A DNA stretch of 64,000 nt, from positions 381,670 through 445,669 of the forward strand of contig JAEUSM010000017.1 of the NCBI GenBank assembly GCA_016788785.1, in the 5' to 3' direction. Positions 60,780 through 64,000 of this stretch are shown in pieces (the stretch's first letter is position 1; every line of letters starts with the position of its first letter). This DNA is from Candidatus Kapaibacterium sp. GTDB taxonomy: Bacteria; Bacteroidota; Ignavibacteria; Kapaibacteriales; JAEUSM01. The notes under the pieces are model-generated. The model ran no database searches, was not told the origin of the DNA, and saw only the letters and a program-made list of their open reading frames with translations. The position numbers and the translations under genes are program-made.

Positions 60780-61469
60780 CTACACTTCAAGATAATATCC
60801 GAATCCAACCTTTGTTTTAATCATTTTTTTGTCAAACGGTTTATCAATTTTATTACGAATGAGGTTGATAAACACTTCAATTGTATTTGTATTTACGTCA
60901 AAAGATGCCCCCCAAATATCTTTAATGATTTCTTTCTTTGTAACGATATCCCCATTTGCAATCATAAGTTTCACTAAAATATGATACTCACGAGGAGTAA
61001 GATTGATTTCAACGTTATTTCTTGTAGCAGTTTTGTTTTTAGTATTCACACTCAAATCACCTATGGTAATAATATCATGTGGGACATCAAATTCGCCAAG
61101 TTCTTGCTGACCGCGTCTTTTAAGCAGAGAATTAATTCGTAATATCAATTCTTTCATATAAAAAGGTTTGGTCAAATAATCATCAGCACCGTAATTGTAT
61201 CCTTTGACTTTATCATCCAAATCGTCAAAAGCTGTTAAAAATATAACTGGTGTTGTAGTATTGTACCCTCGATAAATTTGACATAACTCGAAACCAGATT
61301 TATATGGTAAATTCACATCTAAAATCACACAATCATATTCATTAGATTTCAAGAGGTTTTCAGCAACAATACCATCATATGCTACATCAACCGCATACTG
61401 TTCCTCTGTTAATGCTTCTTGAACATTTCTACTTAATGAGGGATCGTCTTCTACAAAGAGTATTTTCAT
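60780..61469 (-). CDS. OmpR/PhoB-family response regulator
   Basis: The 229-residue protein has a receiver domain with acidic pair EDD (residues 7-9), phospho-acceptor Asp 51 in VILDVNLP, Thr 79 and Lys 101, then a winged-helix DNA-binding domain (about 130-229: NLTPREYHILVKLMIANGDIVTKKEIIKDIWG...VFINLIRNKIDKPF...TKVGFGYYLEV). It is the cognate partner of the downstream kinase. ATG start at 61469. It is divergent from the protease-propeller gene at 61562 across 92 bases, so that gene is a natural candidate target. Confidence 0.96.
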   Translation of the reverse strand: MKILFVEDDPSLSRNVQEALTEEQYAVDVAYDGIVAENLLKSNEYDCVILDVNLPYKSGFELCQIYRGYNTTTPVIFLTAFDDLDDKVKGYNYGADDYLTKPFYMKELILRINSLLKRRGQQELGEFDVPHDIITIGDLSVNTKNKTATRNNVEINLTPREYHILVKLMIANGDIVTKKEIIKDIWGASFDVNTNTIEVFINLIRNKIDKPFDKKMIKTKVGFGYYLEV

Positions 61470-61561
61470 GAGTTATATTAATTAGTTATTAGATAAAAGA
61501 AATATCGACACATTTGTAATAAAATCAAAAATAAAAAAGTTGCTTTCCCTTCAATGAAGAA

Positions 61562-64000
61562 ATGGAATATTATCGTCTTAAAAAACTACTATCATACATT
61601 ACCTGTTTTTCACTTATCTTCTGTGTTTGTTTTTTTACTAAACACGAATTACAAGCTCAATTTGGTAAAAACAAGGTTCAATATCAAAATTTTACATGGA
61701 ATTATATCCAATCGAAAAATTTTGATGTTTACTTTGCTGAAGGAGGCGAGTATTTAGCGAAATTTACTGCTATTTCAGCGGAAAAAGCACTTATTTCGAT
61801 TCAAACTTCACTTCAGTATACATTACGGAATAGAATATCTATCATTGTCTTTAACTCACATAATGAGTTTCAACAGAATAATGTCATCACTTCCTATTTA
61901 CCAGAAGGTGTTGGCGGAGTTACAGAATTATTTAAAAATCGAATTATTGTTCCTTTTGAAGGACGATACGAGCAGTTTAATCATGTGATTCATCATGAAT
62001 TAGTACATGGTGTATTGAACGAGATGTTCTATGGAGGTTCAATTCAAAATGTTATCTCCAATAATATTCGTGTAGAATTACCTTTGTGGATGAACGAAGG
62101 ATTTGCAGAGTACGAATCAATCGGCGGACTTGATGTTGCAACAGATATGTTTATTCGAGATTTGTTACTGAGCGAAAAAATGCCTGATTTACCTCGATTA
62201 CAAGGCTATCTTTCCTACAGAGGTGGTCAATCTTTTTATTGGTACATTGCACAAAAATATGGAAAGTCCAAAGTAGCTGAGTTAATTGCAAGAGTGAAAA
62301 ACTCTCAATCTGTAGACATAGCCTTTACTTCAACTTTTAAAAAGAATCTTATCGAATTTTCTGACGAATGGAAAAAAGATTTGAAAAAATTCTATTATCC
62401 AGATGTCAATAAATTTGAGCGAGTTGAAAACTTTGCAGTGAAAGTCACTGACCATAAAAAAGACCAAAACTTTTATAACTCCTCACCAGCAATTTCACCA
62501 AATGGGGAAAAAATAGCATATATTTCTGATAGAGATGATGTGTTTGGTGTCTATGTTTTGGATTTAAAACGAAATAATTCCATACGGAAAATTATCTCAA
62601 GCGATCGTGCATTAGATTTTGAAGATTTGAATTTGTTGACTCCAGGTATCACTTGGTCACCCAATTCTTTTAGCTTAGCTATTGCTGCAAAATCCGGTGG
62701 TCAAGATGCTATTTACATTGTGGATGCTGAAAAAGGTTCCTATAAAAAATATGAACTTGGATTCAAACACATCTCTTCATTAGCTTGGTCCCCAGATGGT
62801 AAAACAATTGCCTTTGTTGCCTCTGTCAATGAACAACCGGACATATATCTTTTTACTATTGCAAATGGAAAAACAGAAAAAATCACCAATGATTTGTTTT
62901 CAGATGAACATCCAACTTTCTCACCAGATGGTTCGACGTTGTATTTTGTTTCAGATAGAGATGGTTTACTCAATGGGAAATACGACAAAGATACCTATTT
63001 GATGTGGGAACATGATTTCAAAAGTTCCGATATTTATTCTGTAAATTTGGCATCTAAAGAGATTAAACAAATAACCTTTGATAAAACTTCCACGAAAACC
63101 TCCATTGTAGTCGCCCCATCTGGAAGTTCGATTCTTTATGTTAGCGACGAAAATGGAATTGGAAATATCTACGAACAACAATTAGAAACTTCTGCAAAAT
63201 CTGCTCTAACCAATTCACTCACAGGGCTTACGCAGCTTTCCATGAGTAAGGATGGTTCAAAATTGGTCTTTACTTCCCAAAATGAAGTTGGATATGACAT
63301 TTATATGTTGAAATATCCATTTGATCAAAAAAGAATTCGAAAGGAACTACCATTAACGGAATTACGAATTAGTCAGCAGAAAACCACCACGGTTACTTCT
63401 GAGAAAATCCAAGAAACTATTGAAACCAATAATGAAAAAGAAACCTATATTGGGTATGAAGATGTTGACATTGAATTTTCACGACAAATTGCTGTCGACG
63501 AATCAAACGATGAAGGTGCAAATAAAAAGCAAGAAACTACTGAATTCAATTTAAGTGAAAAAGATACGAACTTTACAGTTCAACCATATAAGGTAACATT
63601 TTCTACGGATTATATCCAATCCAACTTAGGTTTTAATAACTTCTTGGGTTGGCAACAAATCAATCAGATGTCATTTAGTGATTTGATGGGTAATCATCAA
63701 ATTAACGTTGGATTGAATTTGCTCTTAGATTTAGTCAATAGTAGTTTCTTTGTTCAGTATAATTATGTACCAAAAAAGATAGATTATTCGTTTTACATTT
63801 CCCAATTTCCGGGGATTGTACCTTTGGGAGACTTTTTTTTCTATCGAATTCGAGATATTACTGCTGGAACGACAGCAACATTACCTATTACCCGTTATCA
63901 ACGATTAGAATTTTCAACAGATTTACGGTATTTGCTATCACAAAATTTAGAAGTTCCTACACGAATTACTCCAAATATTTTGTTGACTGTTCCAAGTGTT
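61562..64000 (+). CDS. Zinc-metalloprotease / TolB-like propeller / outer-membrane barrel protein (3' end beyond window)
   Basis: The frame opens at ATG 61562 and runs off the window, giving 813 residues so far. A signal peptide (about 1-33, ending ELQAQ) is followed by a gluzincin-like peptidase domain: HELVH at residues 145-149 and the Glu ligand in LWMNEGFAEYE at 179 (H-x3-H-x29-E). Residues about 295-600 are a TolB-type PD40 beta-propeller (SPAISPNGEKIAYISDR, FSPDGSTLYFVSDRDG). Residues about 680 onward look like BamA-type surface-antigen barrel strands. It would be a surface or periplasmic protease tethered by its own barrel. An ATG 8 bases upstream in another frame is not the gene. Confidence 0.85.
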   Translation, partial: MEYYRLKKLLSYITCFSLIFCVCFFTKHELQAQFGKNKVQYQNFTWNYIQSKNFDVYFAEGGEYLAKFTAISAEKALISIQTSLQYTLRNRISIIVFNSHNEFQQNNVITSYLPEGVGGVTELFKNRIIVPFEGRYEQFNHVIHHELVHGVLNEMFYGGSIQNVISNNIRVELPLWMNEGFAEYESIGGLDVATDMFIRDLLLSEKMPDLPRLQGYLSYRGGQSFYWYIAQKYGKSKVAELIARVKNSQSVDIAFTSTFKKNLIEFSDEWKKDLKKFYYPDVNKFERVENFAVKVTDHKKDQNFYNSSPAISPNGEKIAYISDRDDVFGVYVLDLKRNNSIRKIISSDRALDFEDLNLLTPGITWSPNSFSLAIAAKSGGQDAIYIVDAEKGSYKKYELGFKHISSLAWSPDGKTIAFVASVNEQPDIYLFTIANGKTEKITNDLFSDEHPTFSPDGSTLYFVSDRDGLLNGKYDKDTYLMWEHDFKSSDIYSVNLASKEIKQITFDKTSTKTSIVVAPSGSSILYVSDENGIGNIYEQQLETSAKSALTNSLTGLTQLSMSKDGSKLVFTSQNEVGYDIYMLKYPFDQKRIRKELPLTELRISQQKTTTVTSEKIQETIETNNEKETYIGYEDVDIEFSRQIAVDESNDEGANKKQETTEFNLSEKDTNFTVQPYKVTFSTDYIQSNLGFNNFLGWQQINQMSFSDLMGNHQINVGLNLLLDLVNSSFFVQYNYVPKKIDYSFYISQFPGIVPLGDFFFYRIRDITAGTTATLPITRYQRLEFSTDLRYLLSQNLEVPTRITPNILLTVPSV

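Noticed and set aside
61554-61757. Plus-strand reading frame starting 8 bases before the protease gene
   Set aside because: It is short and overlaps the true gene in another frame; the frame from 61562 has the signal peptide and continues to the window end.

Overview
The window is AT-rich chromosomal DNA from a diderm bacterium of the Bacteroidota/FCB lineage. It most resembles the Ignavibacteria/Kapabacteria side of that group; this placement is an inference from gene content. The reasons are: several secreted proteins end in a type IX secretion-type C-terminal sorting domain (PNPF-type motif, then a small beta-sandwich); at least two promoters have the Bacteroidota form TTTG-N19/21-TAnnTTTG; many genes lack a Shine-Dalgarno sequence; and the outer-membrane repertoire includes a TonB receptor, beta-barrels and a SPOR protein. 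No rRNA, tRNA, CRISPR array, transposase or prophage gene was recognised.

Layout. 1-6076: tail of an unidentified membrane protein, then a minus-strand block of an NAD-dependent oxidoreductase, uvrA, an acidic-repeat secreted propeller protein and a small charged protein. 6286-13371: a lipoprotein, an outer-membrane protein overlapping RNase R, a LytR-CpsA-Psr-like lipoprotein, MazG and a heptosyltransferase-family enzyme. 13355-20699: a TonB-dependent receptor with a palindromic operator-like site, a cluster of REP-like hairpins, ComM/YifB, a family 3 glycosidase, DoxX and a Crp/Fnr regulator. 20799-22956: small secreted and membrane proteins and a TylF-type methyltransferase.

23250-28877 is a plus-strand run of gatB, branched-chain aminotransferase, a fused branched-chain 2-oxoacid dehydrogenase E1 and a TPR membrane protein. 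Aminotransferase and E1 catalyse consecutive steps of branched-chain amino-acid breakdown and branched fatty-acid primer formation. 28971-43591 is the outstanding region: five consecutive secreted proteins (2376, 655, 405, 1103 and 264 aa), each with a signal peptide and a sorting-type C terminus. The first carries a Pmp-like GGAI-repeat beta-helix. It reads as a dedicated cell-surface locus. A family 2 glycosyltransferase, an outer-membrane barrel and purA follow on the same strand.

46621-57566 holds a SPOR protein, an MqnA-like protein, YjbQ and an orphan sugar-type ABC permease, then a tight eight-gene minus-strand operon: MFS transporter, coaBC, TetR regulator, murG, Sua5-type tRNA threonylcarbamoyl-AMP synthase, HPr, hutI and a degenerate PP2C-like protein. 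57814-64000 holds a 59-residue membrane protein, YitT, a MarR regulator, an OmpR-type two-component pair and, running off the right edge, a zinc-metalloprotease/beta-propeller/barrel fusion protein.

No single element is provably a new system. The best candidates for undescribed biology are the five-protein surface locus, the protease-propeller-barrel fusion, the small protein with its TGTC-rich upstream region, and the operator-like palindrome in front of the TonB receptor. No database search was possible; family assignments rest on recognised motifs and architecture.
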